This document shows, in pieces, positions 1 to 9,018 of a stretch of 64,000 bases of DNA. The notes under the pieces are model-generated. The model worked only from the letters and a program-made list of their open reading frames with translations, ran no database searches and was not told where the DNA came from. This stretch comes from Pedobacter chitinilyticus. GTDB lineage: Bacteria; Bacteroidota; Bacteroidia; Sphingobacteriales; Sphingobacteriaceae. The stretch is taken from NCBI RefSeq assembly GCF_003313385.1, contig NZ_QMHN01000005.1, positions 279,035 through 343,034 of the forward strand. The letters run 5' to 3'. The position numbers and the translations under genes were made by a program. The first letter of the stretch is position 1, and each line of letters starts with the position of its first letter.

Positions 1-159
1 GTTGGTGGTGCCTTTTCCAGCTATAGTGGCAATGCTTGCAAAGTTTTTATCGTCTGTTGCGCGGAAGATTTCAAAACCTGCATTGTCTTTTTCCGAAGCA
101 GTTTCCCATGTTAAAACTGCTGAATTATTTTCCTTCTTAATTTGGAACGATAAAAGTGT
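1..159. repeat. 159-bp identical direct repeat, copy 1
   Basis: Bases 1-159 are identical to 3165-3323; the first difference is at 160 (g) versus 3324 (t). The copy continues left out of the window. It encodes the same stretch just after the beta-helix region in two adjacent paralogous genes. Perfect identity here, against clear divergence elsewhere in the two genes, suggests recent duplication or gene conversion. Confidence 0.9.
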
Positions 160-2781
160 GACAGGTAAAGTACCTACCTCTTCAAATGCACCCAGGTCAA
201 TATTTGCTTCTCTCAAGCGAGGGTTTCCCGCTAAATCTTTATCTGTATTGAGGTCTCTTCCCGTGGCGGCATATAGGGCGTTATTGCCTGCGTTAATCCC
301 CAAACTTCCAGCTTGCAAAGCAAAATTTCCTGTATTGGCATCAAAAAATAAAGGGTTAGCACCAACCCTATTATTGTCGGCATCATTTACACCGTAGGTT
401 TCCGTAATATTATTTTTTAAAGTAATTTGAGCAGAGGCGGGAGAAATGTCTTTTACATCATCAACATCCGTAACTTGATTGCCAAAGAAAATACTATTGC
501 TAATGGTAATTTTGGGACTTCCTACCATTAGTACTGCAGCTGCAGTAGCATTACCTGTATTGGAAACGGCGATGTTTTTATAAAAAGTGCAATTGACTAA
601 TGAAACATCCAAGGTGTTGTTACCGTTGTTGGTCATGGCACCACCAACAGGCGACTCGTTTTCTACGAAAAGAGAATTGATGAATTTTACGGTAGTGCCA
701 GTGCTATTGCCATTGTAAATAGCACCTCCACCAAAATTGCTTGCTGCCGTTAATACTTTATTCCCCTTAAAACTATTATTAACAAAGGAGGCAATAGTGT
801 TGCCGTTGTATAATGCCCCGCCCCTAGTATCGGCATTATTGTTAATTAAGCTTACATTTTCATAATTGATAGTGCCACCATTGTGATAGGCTGCTCCTCC
901 TATGGCGGCTTTGTTTGTGCTAAGGATAACTTTCGAGAGTTTTAACGTTGTACTTGGACTGGTTGAAAAAAAGTAAATGCCAGCGCCGTTACCGCCTCCA
1001 AAAGAATTGATTGCGGTGTTATTTCTGATGATGAGGTTTTGAGCTAATAGTGAGGCATTATGAAGGTAAATGGCGCCACCGTGTCGAGAGCTAATGAGAT
1101 TTCCGTTAACCGTTTCGTCCATTCCAGACAAACCGCCTGAGGTTTGTCCTTCACTAATGGTAAAACCATTTATTTCGGCTGTTGTTCCCATGTTCCCACT
1201 TAAAACGATCACGTGCTGGGCATTGTTAGTGTTATTCCCATTTAAATTCCCACTTAATATCGTTTCATTGATCGTAAAATCTCGGTTATCTAAATTAAAA
1301 GAACTGGCATCCTCTGTCCCATTGAAACCACCATATAGCTTTAAATCTGGAGTCCAAACAAAGGTTTTGCTAACGTTTGTAGTAGCCACACTATTTTGAT
1401 TAAGCAAAGCTGATTTAAATTGGGGCAGATAGGTACCTTTTGCAACCCAAACTTTTTTAACATCGTTGTTGATCTTTGCGTTGTCGACAACCATTGCCAG
1501 TTCTTTTGCGGCTTCTGCCCAAGAGGAACCATCGCCATCAAAAGCAGTATTTTGGTCCACATACACTACGCCGTTAGCATCGGGCATGTAATGGGTGGTT
1601 TCTGTATAGCCAATATCAATTCTGCCACCCTGCACCCTTTTTCTGCCATTAAAATCTAAGTTGCCCACTTGTACTTTATAACCTATGGTGTTGCTATTAG
1701 GGTCGCCTGCATCTTGAAGGCTTCCAGTGGTGATGTTATTCCCGACTCCAGCTTTATATTTTTGTACAAAGTTGTAGTCAAAATCTACAGTACCTTGTAA
1801 AAAATTAATGTCAGGATAGCTAGTTCCTTCGATATCGCTTAAATTATGGGTATTGCCTTTAAAGTAGTTGTTGTAGATAGTATAATTGCCATTGAATAAA
1901 TAAATGCCACCTCCCCATTGGTTTTGGGAATTATTATTGGTGATGTTATTATTGAAAACCTTTACGTTTCCGCCAGCAATGCACATTCCGCCGCCGCCCA
2001 TGTAAACAGCTGCGTTTGCGTTGATCAAATTGTTTCTTACTTCGGCATTCATGCCAATGTATAATCCACCACCACGCATCGCCGAATTATTTTCGAAAAT
2101 ATTTCGATTGATCAAAGCATTTTCAGTTCCTGAACCATTGATGAAAATCCCTCCACCAAGTGCAGATCCATTATTGGTGAACGAACATTGCTCCGCAGAA
2201 ATGCTCACATTGGCGTAAATGCCTGCGCCGTGCTGCACATTAACTTCGAAACCTTTTATGGTGGTGAGTTGATCACTGAAAATATCTAATGAATAACCGT
2301 TGGTAATGGTAAAGCCATTAATGAAATAGCTTTCGGGGTTATTGCCCACAGCCACTACTACATGAAAGGAGTTTTGCCCATTTAGGCTTCCATCTAAAAT
2401 TGATACATTTTGGCTCGAAGGTACACGTTGTGATAAAGCAGTTTCATTTCCTTCAAAGCTGCCATACAATTTTACCTTATCTAGCAATAAGAAGGCATTA
2501 TACCTGCCATCGGCTTGACCAAAATTTGCATCTTTAACACTGTACAACGGATGATAGGTTCCTTTGGCCACCCAAATTTGTTTAACAAGATCTGGAGTGG
2601 TTTCGTTCAATGTTTTAGCCGCAATTAATGCGTCGGCCAATTCGCCAATCGCATTGTTCCATGCACTTCCATTGCCCGTTTCACCCTTTTTAACGTATAA
2701 AATCCCACTGGCATCTGGCGCTTGGGCAAAGCCAAAGCAAGCTGAAAAAACAAATAAGATAAACAGTGTTGTGGTTTTCAT
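1..2781 (-). CDS. Secreted right-handed beta-helix repeat protein (C-terminus beyond window)
   Basis: The frame is open from an ATG at 2781 to base 1 (927 codons) and runs off the window, so the C-terminal end is missing. It begins with a signal peptide (MKTTTLFILF...GFAQ). Two copies of a module follow, near residues 25 and 400: a 'GI-YVK...SW-NA--ELA' segment, then 'WVAKGTY-P' and 'KLYG-F-G-E'. After each come many Asn/Gly-rich repeats such as 'GGGIYLFNGNYTIYNN', typical of right-handed parallel beta-helix (pectate-lyase-like) folds. The last 50 or so residues in the window match the neighbouring gene (2796-6359), which ends in a type IX secretion sorting tail, so I infer the same export route. 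It lies 14 bp downstream of that gene and is probably co-transcribed. No catalytic residues can be assigned. It could be an adhesin or a polysaccharide-binding protein. Confidence 0.85.
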   Translation of the reverse strand, partial: MKTTTLFILFVFSACFGFAQAPDASGILYVKKGETGNGSAWNNAIGELADALIAAKTLNETTPDLVKQIWVAKGTYHPLYSVKDANFGQADGRYNAFLLLDKVKLYGSFEGNETALSQRVPSSQNVSILDGSLNGQNSFHVVVAVGNNPESYFINGFTITNGYSLDIFSDQLTTIKGFEVNVQHGAGIYANVSISAEQCSFTNNGSALGGGIFINGSGTENALINRNIFENNSAMRGGGLYIGMNAEVRNNLINANAAVYMGGGGMCIAGGNVKVFNNNITNNNSQNQWGGGIYLFNGNYTIYNNYFKGNTHNLSDIEGTSYPDINFLQGTVDFDYNFVQKYKAGVGNNITTGSLQDAGDPNSNTIGYKVQVGNLDFNGRKRVQGGRIDIGYTETTHYMPDANGVVYVDQNTAFDGDGSSWAEAAKELAMVVDNAKINNDVKKVWVAKGTYLPQFKSALLNQNSVATTNVSKTFVWTPDLKLYGGFNGTEDASSFNLDNRDFTINETILSGNLNGNNTNNAQHVIVLSGNMGTTAEINGFTISEGQTSGGLSGMDETVNGNLISSRHGGAIYLHNASLLAQNLIIRNNTAINSFGGGNGAGIYFFSTSPSTTLKLSKVILSTNKAAIGGAAYHNGGTINYENVSLINNNADTRGGALYNGNTIASFVNNSFKGNKVLTAASNFGGGAIYNGNSTGTTVKFINSLFVENESPVGGAMTNNGNNTLDVSLVNCTFYKNIAVSNTGNATAAAVLMVGSPKITISNSIFFGNQVTDVDDVKDISPASAQITLKNNITETYGVNDADNNRVGANPLFFDANTGNFALQAGSLGINAGNNALYAATGRDLNTDKDLAGNPRLREANIDLGAFEEVGTLPVTLLSFQIKKENNSAVLTWETASEKDNAGFEIFRATDDKNFASIATIAGKGTTN

Positions 2782-2795
2782 GATTAAGACACAAT

Positions 2796-5700
2796 CTAGT
2801 TTTTAATGATTTTTACGATTGATTTTTGGGTGTCGCCCTGTAATTTCAATAGATAGGTTCCTTTAGGAATGCTATCCATCGCTATCACTTTTTCCGTTTC
2901 GGTTGGGTTAATTTTCTGCCGTTGTAAAACCCTTCCAGAGATGTCTAACAGCATGATGTTTTTATATTTGCCTTCATCAAAAAACACCTTTGCTTTTTCT
3001 ATAACTGGATTTGGATAAAGCAAAACACCTTCGCTGTTGAGCTTGAAGTTCAATGTTCCAATTCCCAGCTCTTCCGTTTTTCCATCGATATCTTTTTGTA
3101 CCAGTTTATAATAATTAAGGTCGTTTAATGGATGACGATCGTACCAAATGTAACTGCTTTTTTGGTTGGTGGTGCCTTTTCCAGCTATAGTGGCAATGCT
3201 TGCAAAGTTTTTATCGTCTGTTGCGCGGAAGATTTCAAAACCTGCATTGTCTTTTTCCGAAGCAGTTTCCCATGTTAAAACTGCTGAATTATTTTCCTTC
3301 TTAATTTGGAACGATAAAAGTGTTACGGGCAAAGTGCTTATACTTTCAAATGCACCTAAATCTATGCTGGCACCTAATAACCGTTGATTGCCTGCTAGGT
3401 CTTTATCTGTGGTTAAACTATTGTTACTACCATTGCCGTCTGAATCTTCATACAAAGTATTATTACCTGCGTTAATGGCTGGACTTCCAGATTTTAGGTT
3501 TAAGTTGTCGTCGGCAGTGCCTGCTATATTATCTGTGCCATTAATATTCGCAAAAAGTGGATTGACATTGCGCAGAGAGCTACTGGCTGCATCTAAACTA
3601 ATGTTGAAACCATTGCCGGAATATTGCAGTAGCGTATTTTTAAGTATATAGGTAGCGCTATTTTCCTCTAAATTATTATTACCTATAAAACCCGTATTTT
3701 TCCATACAATACAATTGTTCAAAGTAATTTGCGAGCTGGTAGTGGCATGTATGGCTTGACCATTTGTTGCCTGGTTGGCGCTAAAGGTACAATTGGTAAA
3801 CTCTGGTTTTGCCGTAGCACCGTAACTGTGCACTGCCCCGCCTACTGGGGCACTGTTGCCTATAAAACTAGCATTTATAAATTTTGGAGATGCTAGTGGA
3901 TTATATATGGCACCTCCATTGCTTAAAGCTGTGTTTTCTGTAAAGCTTACACGGTTGTAAATGGTGGGGCCTGAATTGTGTACTGCCCCGCCCATACTTG
4001 CATAATTGCCTGTAAAGCTAACATTGGTTAAAATTGGTGAAGAAGAGGCATCGATGACCATTCCGCCACCATAAAGTGCATGGTTTTCATTAAAGCTAAC
4101 CTCGTTAAGCTGTAGGGTTGGACTAAATGCCATTCCCAAGGCACCTCCTTTATTTTTAATGAAGCTAATTTTGTTAAGACTTGGGGAGGCATCGTAATTG
4201 TACATTCCTCCGCCAGCTATACTGGCGCTGTTGCCGTAAAACTTTAAATTGCTAAGGCTGGGCGAGGCACCGTGCACCGCCATGCCGCCGCCAGCTGTCC
4301 TGTAAATGGTTTGGCCGCTTACTGTAAAGGTTGCGCTAGTATTTGCGTTGCCTCCAGTAATGGTAAAGCCATCAAGAACTGCACCAGTCGAATTATCGGC
4401 AGATATGACCACGTGGTATGCGTTCTCACTATTGTTTGTAATGCTTAAACTTTGCCCTTTGCCGGTTATGATGTCATCGTTGTTAAAATCGCCGCTAAGC
4501 GTGGTGGTATTGGTGGAAACGGATAAATCCCGTTGGGCCAAGCTGGTTTCTGTACCCGCAAATCCACCGTATAATTTCACACCTCTTACCATTAAAAACG
4601 CGTTGTCTCGACCTTGGTTGGTACCAAAATTAGCCCCGCTCTCGGCGCTGTATTTTGGCTTGTGCGTGCCTTTGGACACCCAAATCTCTTTTATCGCTCC
4701 GTATGCTTCGATGTCTAGGGTCTTTGCCAATAATAGTGCATCTGCTAAATCTGGCATCGCGTTTTGCCAACTATCGCCATTGCGTTCTCCGGTGGCATCA
4801 TTTTTTACGTACAAAATTTCCGTGTTGGTGTTCTCGTAGGCGCCCAGATCGATATTTTGCCGCCATAGTCGGGCATTGCCGGCGGCATCTCTGTCTGTGG
4901 CCAAGCTGCTGTTGCCGGTTTCGTCGTCACCATTTTCGTAAAGGCTATTATCACCACTACCAATGGCTGGGCTTCCCAGTCTTAGCTTAAAATTGCCGTT
5001 GGGCGCATCTATAAAAAGTTTTTCGGTGGTTACATTGTCCCTTGGTATAAGGTCTGTATAGCTTCCCCACGATGTATTGATGATGTCGCCATCTACCAAG
5101 CTTTTTTTTACCTTAACTTCTGCGTATTCATACCTGCTTCTCCGTCCATTATCCCAAAGAATGCAATTTTCTATCCTTATCTCACCGCAAGGGATGTGCA
5201 GACTGGTTCCTGTAGCGCGAGAATTGCCATACAAGGTGCAGTTAAGTAGCAAGGTGTATGTATTTAGTGCCTCGTAGCTATGTTCCAGGGCGCCGCCGCT
5301 ACCTCCTCCGTTGTTGGCCATTAGGCAGTTGACAAACTTGGGCTTGCTAAAATTAACATCGATATATACGCCTCCTCCATGCTCGGCCTTGTTGTTGGAA
5401 AACCTGCAAGACATGACCGTGGGCGATGAGGTGTTGTGCAGACCGCCACCCGTTGTGGCATAGTTGTTCGAAATGTTGCACGAAGCCAGTTTTGGCAACG
5501 AAGAGTCGATATAAACCCCGCCACCATTGGTAGCGCGGTTTTCTGAAATAAGGCAATTGTTGATATCCAAAGGGCCGCCCAGATATATCCCGCCGCCCTG
5601 GCTGGCGCTGTTTCCAGAAATGGTGCAAAGCGTTATTATGGGCGCCCTAGTGCCAAAAGTGCCAATGCCACCCCCATATCCTGTTGCGTAGTTTTGGGAA

Positions 5701-6359
5701 AAGTGGCAAAGGGTTATGGTTGGCGATGAATTGTTGATGTACAGGCCGCCAAAGTTCGAGTGGTTTGATACGCCAATAGAATTGATTTGCCGTCTTATGA
5801 AAATGGCCGAGTTGGCATTTCCGCCTTTTACGTTAAAGCCGTTAAGTTCTGCCGTGCCCATATCGCCGGCCGATATCACCACGTGATAATAGTTGTCGGC
5901 ATTGTTGGCAAAAGTCAATGTTTCACCTCTGCCGGTAACCGCATCGTTGCCGTTAGCATCGCCACTTAAAAAGCTCTGATTGGATGCTACAGAGAGGTCG
6001 CGCTGGGCAAGGTTTGTTTCGATCCCCGCAAAACCGCCGTATATTTTTAGGTCCTTTACCAGCAAAAAAGAATTATTCCTGCCATCGTCTGCGCCAAAAT
6101 TATGGTCAAAAGGGCTGTACATGGGTTTGTAGGTTCCGCCCGCAACCCACACCTGCTTTATGGCGGTATTGGCTTTGGCAACCTTCAATACATCGGCAAG
6201 CTCGCCCACGGCATTGTCCCATGAATCGCCAGAGCCGGTAGCACCCTTTTTTACGTAAACAATGCCATTAGCATCGGGTGTTTGGGCAAAACTGAAAGAT
6301 GCTAAAAAAATAAATAGTGTGGTGATTTTGATTTTCATCATGTTGGATTGGTTTTTCAT
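2796..6359 (-). CDS. Large T9SS-exported right-handed beta-helix surface protein
   Basis: The product has 1187 residues. A signal peptide ends at 'FSFAQ'; starts at 6359, 6341 or 6338 are all possible, and the later ATGs give a more ordinary signal peptide. Two large homologous halves follow, each opening with an 'I-YVK--ATG...GDSW-NA---LAD' segment (about residues 33 and 517), then 'KLYGGFAG-ET-LAQRDLSV' and long runs of Gly-Gly-Gly/Asn repeats predicted to stack as a right-handed beta-helix. Residues from about 1030 are a fibronectin-like linker ('LPVTLLSFQIKK'). The last 75 or so, with 'YPNPV', 'DISGRVL' and 'GTYLLKL', match the type A T9SS sorting domain family (established knowledge). 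The protein is therefore probably cell-surface or secreted. Ligand and enzymatic activity are not evident. It probably forms a transcription unit with the paralogue at 1-2781. Confidence 0.92.
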   Translation of the reverse strand: MKNQSNMMKIKITTLFIFLASFSFAQTPDANGIVYVKKGATGSGDSWDNAVGELADVLKVAKANTAIKQVWVAGGTYKPMYSPFDHNFGADDGRNNSFLLVKDLKIYGGFAGIETNLAQRDLSVASNQSFLSGDANGNDAVTGRGETLTFANNADNYYHVVISAGDMGTAELNGFNVKGGNANSAIFIRRQINSIGVSNHSNFGGLYINNSSPTITLCHFSQNYATGYGGGIGTFGTRAPIITLCTISGNSASQGGGIYLGGPLDINNCLISENRATNGGGVYIDSSLPKLASCNISNNYATTGGGLHNTSSPTVMSCRFSNNKAEHGGGVYIDVNFSKPKFVNCLMANNGGGSGGALEHSYEALNTYTLLLNCTLYGNSRATGTSLHIPCGEIRIENCILWDNGRRSRYEYAEVKVKKSLVDGDIINTSWGSYTDLIPRDNVTTEKLFIDAPNGNFKLRLGSPAIGSGDNSLYENGDDETGNSSLATDRDAAGNARLWRQNIDLGAYENTNTEILYVKNDATGERNGDSWQNAMPDLADALLLAKTLDIEAYGAIKEIWVSKGTHKPKYSAESGANFGTNQGRDNAFLMVRGVKLYGGFAGTETSLAQRDLSVSTNTTTLSGDFNNDDIITGKGQSLSITNNSENAYHVVISADNSTGAVLDGFTITGGNANTSATFTVSGQTIYRTAGGGMAVHGASPSLSNLKFYGNSASIAGGGMYNYDASPSLNKISFIKNKGGALGMAFSPTLQLNEVSFNENHALYGGGMVIDASSSPILTNVSFTGNYASMGGAVHNSGPTIYNRVSFTENTALSNGGAIYNPLASPKFINASFIGNSAPVGGAVHSYGATAKPEFTNCTFSANQATNGQAIHATTSSQITLNNCIVWKNTGFIGNNNLEENSATYILKNTLLQYSGNGFNISLDAASSSLRNVNPLFANINGTDNIAGTADDNLNLKSGSPAINAGNNTLYEDSDGNGSNNSLTTDKDLAGNQRLLGASIDLGAFESISTLPVTLLSFQIKKENNSAVLTWETASEKDNAGFEIFRATDDKNFASIATIAGKGTTNQKSSYIWYDRHPLNDLNYYKLVQKDIDGKTEELGIGTLNFKLNSEGVLLYPNPVIEKAKVFFDEGKYKNIMLLDISGRVLQRQKINPTETEKVIAMDSIPKGTYLLKLQGDTQKSIVKIIKN
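3165..3323. repeat. 159-bp identical direct repeat, copy 2
   Basis: Identical to bases 1-159. It lies inside the linker region before the T9SS tail of the 2796-6359 gene. It is coding in both places and no transposase or inverted repeat accompanies it. Confidence 0.9.
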
Positions 6360-6665
6360 TGACGATTTAAAAATGATACTTTAATGTACTTCCAATCAAA
6401 TTTTAGGCGTTACAGAAGCGTTACAGTTTTATTGAGAATAGAAATTCTGGGTGTTGTTCTGGAAACTATTTAAATTTCTTTTCATAAACAAAGTGTCATG
6501 TTGAGTTTGCTGAAACATCATTTAAAAAGTAGTTTTCGACAGGCTCAGACTGATAAGTAAAAGCTCAGCCGAAATTTAAATAGTCTCTAAAATCCTGACT
6601 TTAGTTTTACAACATGGAATTGTTAACTTGATAACTTTGCGAAACCAAATAGATAACTTAGTAAC
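6360..6665. other. Divergent intergenic region with a decayed palindromic repeat
   Basis: About 306 bases with no open frame of coding character. At 6496-6553, 'gtcatgttgagtttgctgaa' followed by 'ttcgacaggctcag' resembles the two arms of a dispersed intergenic repeat common in Bacteroidota, here degraded. The region must carry the divergent promoters of the beta-helix genes and of the DAC-like gene. Confidence 0.5.
6632..6639 (+). promoter_or_regulatory. Candidate Bacteroidota -7 element for the DAC-like gene
   Basis: TAACTTTG fits the TAnnTTTG -7 consensus of the Bacteroidota housekeeping sigma factor. It lies 26 bases before the ATG at 6666. No TTG is present at the ideal -33 distance, so the call rests on one element. 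Confidence 0.35.
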
Positions 6666-7808
6666 ATGATTAACAGGGCGACTTACCAAGCGGCGCAAAT
6701 TGTTGCAGCTACCATAGAAACGCATTTTGCCGAACACTTGGCAGAAGCTAGTGCTAAGGGAGAAATTGATTTGGCACCTCAACCTCCAGCCCGAGTAATT
6801 GAAGCTATTTTAGACGCCGCTTTTTGGAGTAGCTTACGTAAGGAAGAAGGACATTCTCCTAAAATTTCGATTGCATTTTTACCTCCAGAGCAGGCTGTTA
6901 AGCCATTGTTGTTTAAACAGAATTTACCGTTAAATCCGACGGTGTTAACCAAATTGGCCCCTGGTGTTGAGCGTGGAGGAATCCATATTGGTGTATGGCA
7001 CGATGGTTACGACCTATATATTTGGGGAACCACTTTAAATATTCCGAATTATTGTTTTGTAGTTGATGTTTCGGAGCCAGCTTTATTGGTAGTGAAACAT
7101 CGTAGGATGGCAGGTTATGGTAAATTCACCAATGTTGCGGTGCTAAAAGGGGATCAAATTAAAATTGTGAATGAAAGTGCCCCAAAAATAGGCGAATGCC
7201 CTGGCATTTTATTATCACTGCTTGATCTTACGGCCGATAGTTATTGGAACGATTCTGCTAATATTTTGATCCAGTTGTCCGTTTCGATGCGGGCACATGG
7301 TAGGGGTGGTGCCGTGTTAATTGTTCCTCAAGGAAATGATGATTGGAAGCAATCGGTAATACACCCCATCAGCTACTCACTTACGCCTTCGTTTAAAGGT
7401 TTGTCTGATTTGGTAAAGAAGGATCGGAGTGATGCCAGCGAGATATTTTGGCAAACCGCTTTGAAAAGAGAAATTGATCATTTGGCGGGGTTAACAGCGG
7501 TGGATGGTGCGACTATTGTTACCGACGAATATGAATTGCTGGCTTTTGGTGCTAAAACTGGAAGGGCAAATAGTAGCGAGCATATTCATCAGATTTCATA
7601 CACTGAACCGATTAATAACGCAGAAGCGGTGGTGGTGCATCCAGCTAAAATAGGAGGGACAAGACATTTATCTGCAGCGCAATTTGTTTTCGACCAACGT
7701 AGTGCTTTGGCTTTAGTTGCCTCACAAGATGGACATTTTACCGTCTTTAGCTGGTCAAAATCTTTGAATATGGTACAGGCTCAACGCATAGATGCGTTAT
7801 TGCTATAG
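6666..7808 (+). CDS. DAC-domain (diadenylate cyclase-like) protein with N-terminal sensor region (DACNV type)
   Basis: The product has 380 residues. The C-terminal part (about 205-365) carries the hallmarks of the DisA_N/DAC fold that makes cyclic di-AMP from two ATP: 'DGA' at 280-282, 'GTRHLSAA' at 331-338 and 'ALALVASQDGHFTVF' at 347-361, matching 'DGA', 'GTRHRAA' and 'VVSEETG-I' of DisA/CdaA. The N-terminal 200 residues have no DisA helices or membrane segments. I take them as the sensor region called DACNV in comparative-genomics work; this is recalled, not searched. The usual second Arg of RHR is Leu335 here, so activity or nucleotide choice may differ. The gene converges on a tiny membrane-protein gene, with adjacent stop codons. 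It could be an active c-di-AMP synthase or a degenerate nucleotide sensor. Confidence 0.7.
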   Translation: MINRATYQAAQIVAATIETHFAEHLAEASAKGEIDLAPQPPARVIEAILDAAFWSSLRKEEGHSPKISIAFLPPEQAVKPLLFKQNLPLNPTVLTKLAPGVERGGIHIGVWHDGYDLYIWGTTLNIPNYCFVVDVSEPALLVVKHRRMAGYGKFTNVAVLKGDQIKIVNESAPKIGECPGILLSLLDLTADSYWNDSANILIQLSVSMRAHGRGGAVLIVPQGNDDWKQSVIHPISYSLTPSFKGLSDLVKKDRSDASEIFWQTALKREIDHLAGLTAVDGATIVTDEYELLAFGAKTGRANSSEHIHQISYTEPINNAEAVVVHPAKIGGTRHLSAAQFVFDQRSALALVASQDGHFTVFSWSKSLNMVQAQRIDALLL

Positions 7809-7967
7809 TTACATGCCAAATACAGCGAAAGCGATGGTGCCTAACAACATCAAGACCATTACAATACGGTCGGCTTTTACTCTTTCTTTGTAGGTAGAGG
7901 ATTTAACCGTGCTTTTTGATTTAGCTTTATAAAATGTGGCATTGGCCGAATGTAGGTTTGCTATCAT
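7809..7967 (-). CDS. Small single-pass membrane protein
   Basis: A short protein of 52 residues from the ATG at 7967. That start has an unusually good Shine-Dalgarno (AGGAGG about 7 bases upstream), rare in this window, so I prefer it to the longer frame starting at 8000. The N-terminal half is polar and basic (KAKSKSTVKSS). The C-terminal half (about 33-52, 'IVMVLMLLGTIAFAVFG') is one hydrophobic segment ending at the stop codon, which suggests a tail-anchored inner-membrane protein. Its stop codon abuts that of the DAC-like gene on the other strand. I do not recognise a family. It is short enough that chance cannot be excluded. Confidence 0.5.
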   Translation of the reverse strand: MIANLHSANATFYKAKSKSTVKSSTYKERVKADRIVMVLMLLGTIAFAVFGM

Positions 7968-8016
7968 GACTACTCCTCCTTGTTGTAATATCATAAACAA
8001 AGACTAGGCCAATTTG

Positions 8017-8033
8017 TGTGGAAAAGTGGATAA
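8017..8033 (-). promoter_or_regulatory. DnaA-box-like doublet
   Basis: Read on the minus strand, the 17 bases are TTATCCACTTTTCCACA: two overlapping 9-mers, each one base away from the DnaA box TTATCCACA. No dnaA, AT-rich unwinding element or further boxes are seen, so the doublet could be a chance match or a titration or regulatory site. Confidence 0.25.
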
Positions 8034-8153
8034 CTATCGTTTTTTATTTTTGTGAAATCAACAGTGTGCTGTGCGATGGAAAAAGCAAGGTAGGGAATTC
8101 GTGAGATTATTGCCTTATAGATTGTTTTTAAGGGTGTTATGTTATGGGTTTGA

Positions 8154-8190
8154 TAAAAAAAGCCCTCACTTTTTTAAAGGTAAGGGCTTT
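8154..8190 (-). terminator. Intrinsic terminator of the META lipoprotein gene
   Basis: On the minus strand an 11-bp stem (AAAGCCCTTAC with GTGAGGGCTTT, one mismatch) is followed by a run of seven T. It lies 22 bases past the stop at 8212. Confidence 0.85.
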
Positions 8191-8211
8191 CTATAAATCG
8201 TGTTTTGAAAA

Positions 8212-9018
8212 TTATTTTTTGTGAAAGCGCATCACGACAATGTCTCCCATAATCAGGTGCAAGGTGTTGTCCTTAATGTCGTAATTGGTAATTGTTTCTA
8301 AGGTTTTAAAATATACAGACTCACCAGTTCCCTTACAAGCCATCTTTGTAGTGGCTACAGCGCCAAAATTAAGATTTCCGCCGTTGATTTTGATGGTGGT
8401 GTTATAGTTGTTACAGCTGCTATTGCCATTTGCTTTTTTTGCTGCTGTATCAAAGGTAATGGTTGGCTTTCTGTTTGGATAAAGACCATCAAATGCGATA
8501 CGAGGTCCAGAAATATAATCTAGTTCCCAAGTTCCGTTCAAAGCTTGTTCTTTAGAAGAAGCCACTTCTTTTACTTCTTTGAATTTTGCTAACGGTGCCA
8601 TACGTGCTTTATTGAGAGATAAGATTCCATCTTTTATGGTATAATTATCTGCAGCCGTAAAAACAGCTCCTAGTCCTTGTTCCACGCTCATATCTTGACA
8701 AGCCATCATGGTAGACATGCCTTGTGAAAAGTTGATGCGATTGTTAGCTGATAAGGTGAAGCTTCCGCCTATGCCATTACATCCCCCACTAGCGCTATAT
8801 CGTTTGTCATTGTCATCTAGTTTGAGGAATGGTTCTTTTCCATTGATTTTATCGGCCACAGGTTTGCCATTTAGTTCAATCAGTTTCCATTTTTTCCCTG
8901 TAATCACTTCTGAGGAAGCGGCGTCTGTTTTACTTTCTTTTTGGAATATTCCGCAGCTACTCAAACTCATTGTGATAGCGAGAGCGCTCATTACGATTGC
9001 ATTTTTCATGTTAAGCAT
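8212..9018 (-). CDS. Lipoprotein with two META/HslJ-like domains
   Basis: The product has 268 residues. The N-terminus has a lipobox ending at Cys22 ('LSSC'), so it should be a lipid-anchored envelope protein; an ATG at 9009 is an equally possible start. Two META domains follow, at about 40-150 and 160-268. Each has the 'W-L--' opening, a 'GGCNG' or 'SSCNNYN' turn, and a 'STMMAC' or 'TTKMAC' motif typical of the family of E. coli HslJ, a heat-inducible protein linked to novobiocin tolerance. Bacteroidota often carry META lipoproteins of unproven function. The gene stands alone and has its own terminator. Confidence 0.85.
   Translation of the reverse strand: MLNMKNAIVMSALAITMSLSSCGIFQKESKTDAASSEVITGKKWKLIELNGKPVADKINGKEPFLKLDDNDKRYSASGGCNGIGGSFTLSANNRINFSQGMSTMMACQDMSVEQGLGAVFTAADNYTIKDGILSLNKARMAPLAKFKEVKEVASSKEQALNGTWELDYISGPRIAFDGLYPNRKPTITFDTAAKKANGNSSCNNYNTTIKINGGNLNFGAVATTKMACKGTGESVYFKTLETITNYDIKDNTLHLIMGDIVVMRFHKK

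Noticed and set aside
1..3323. The 159-bp identical repeats as an insertion sequence
   Set aside because: They are coding, lack terminal inverted repeats and transposase, and are explained by paralogous genes.
4306..4839. 177-codon plus-strand frame inside the beta-helix gene
   Set aside because: Antisense shadow of a strongly supported minus-strand gene. Long shadows are common here because of its repetitive Asn/Gly codons.
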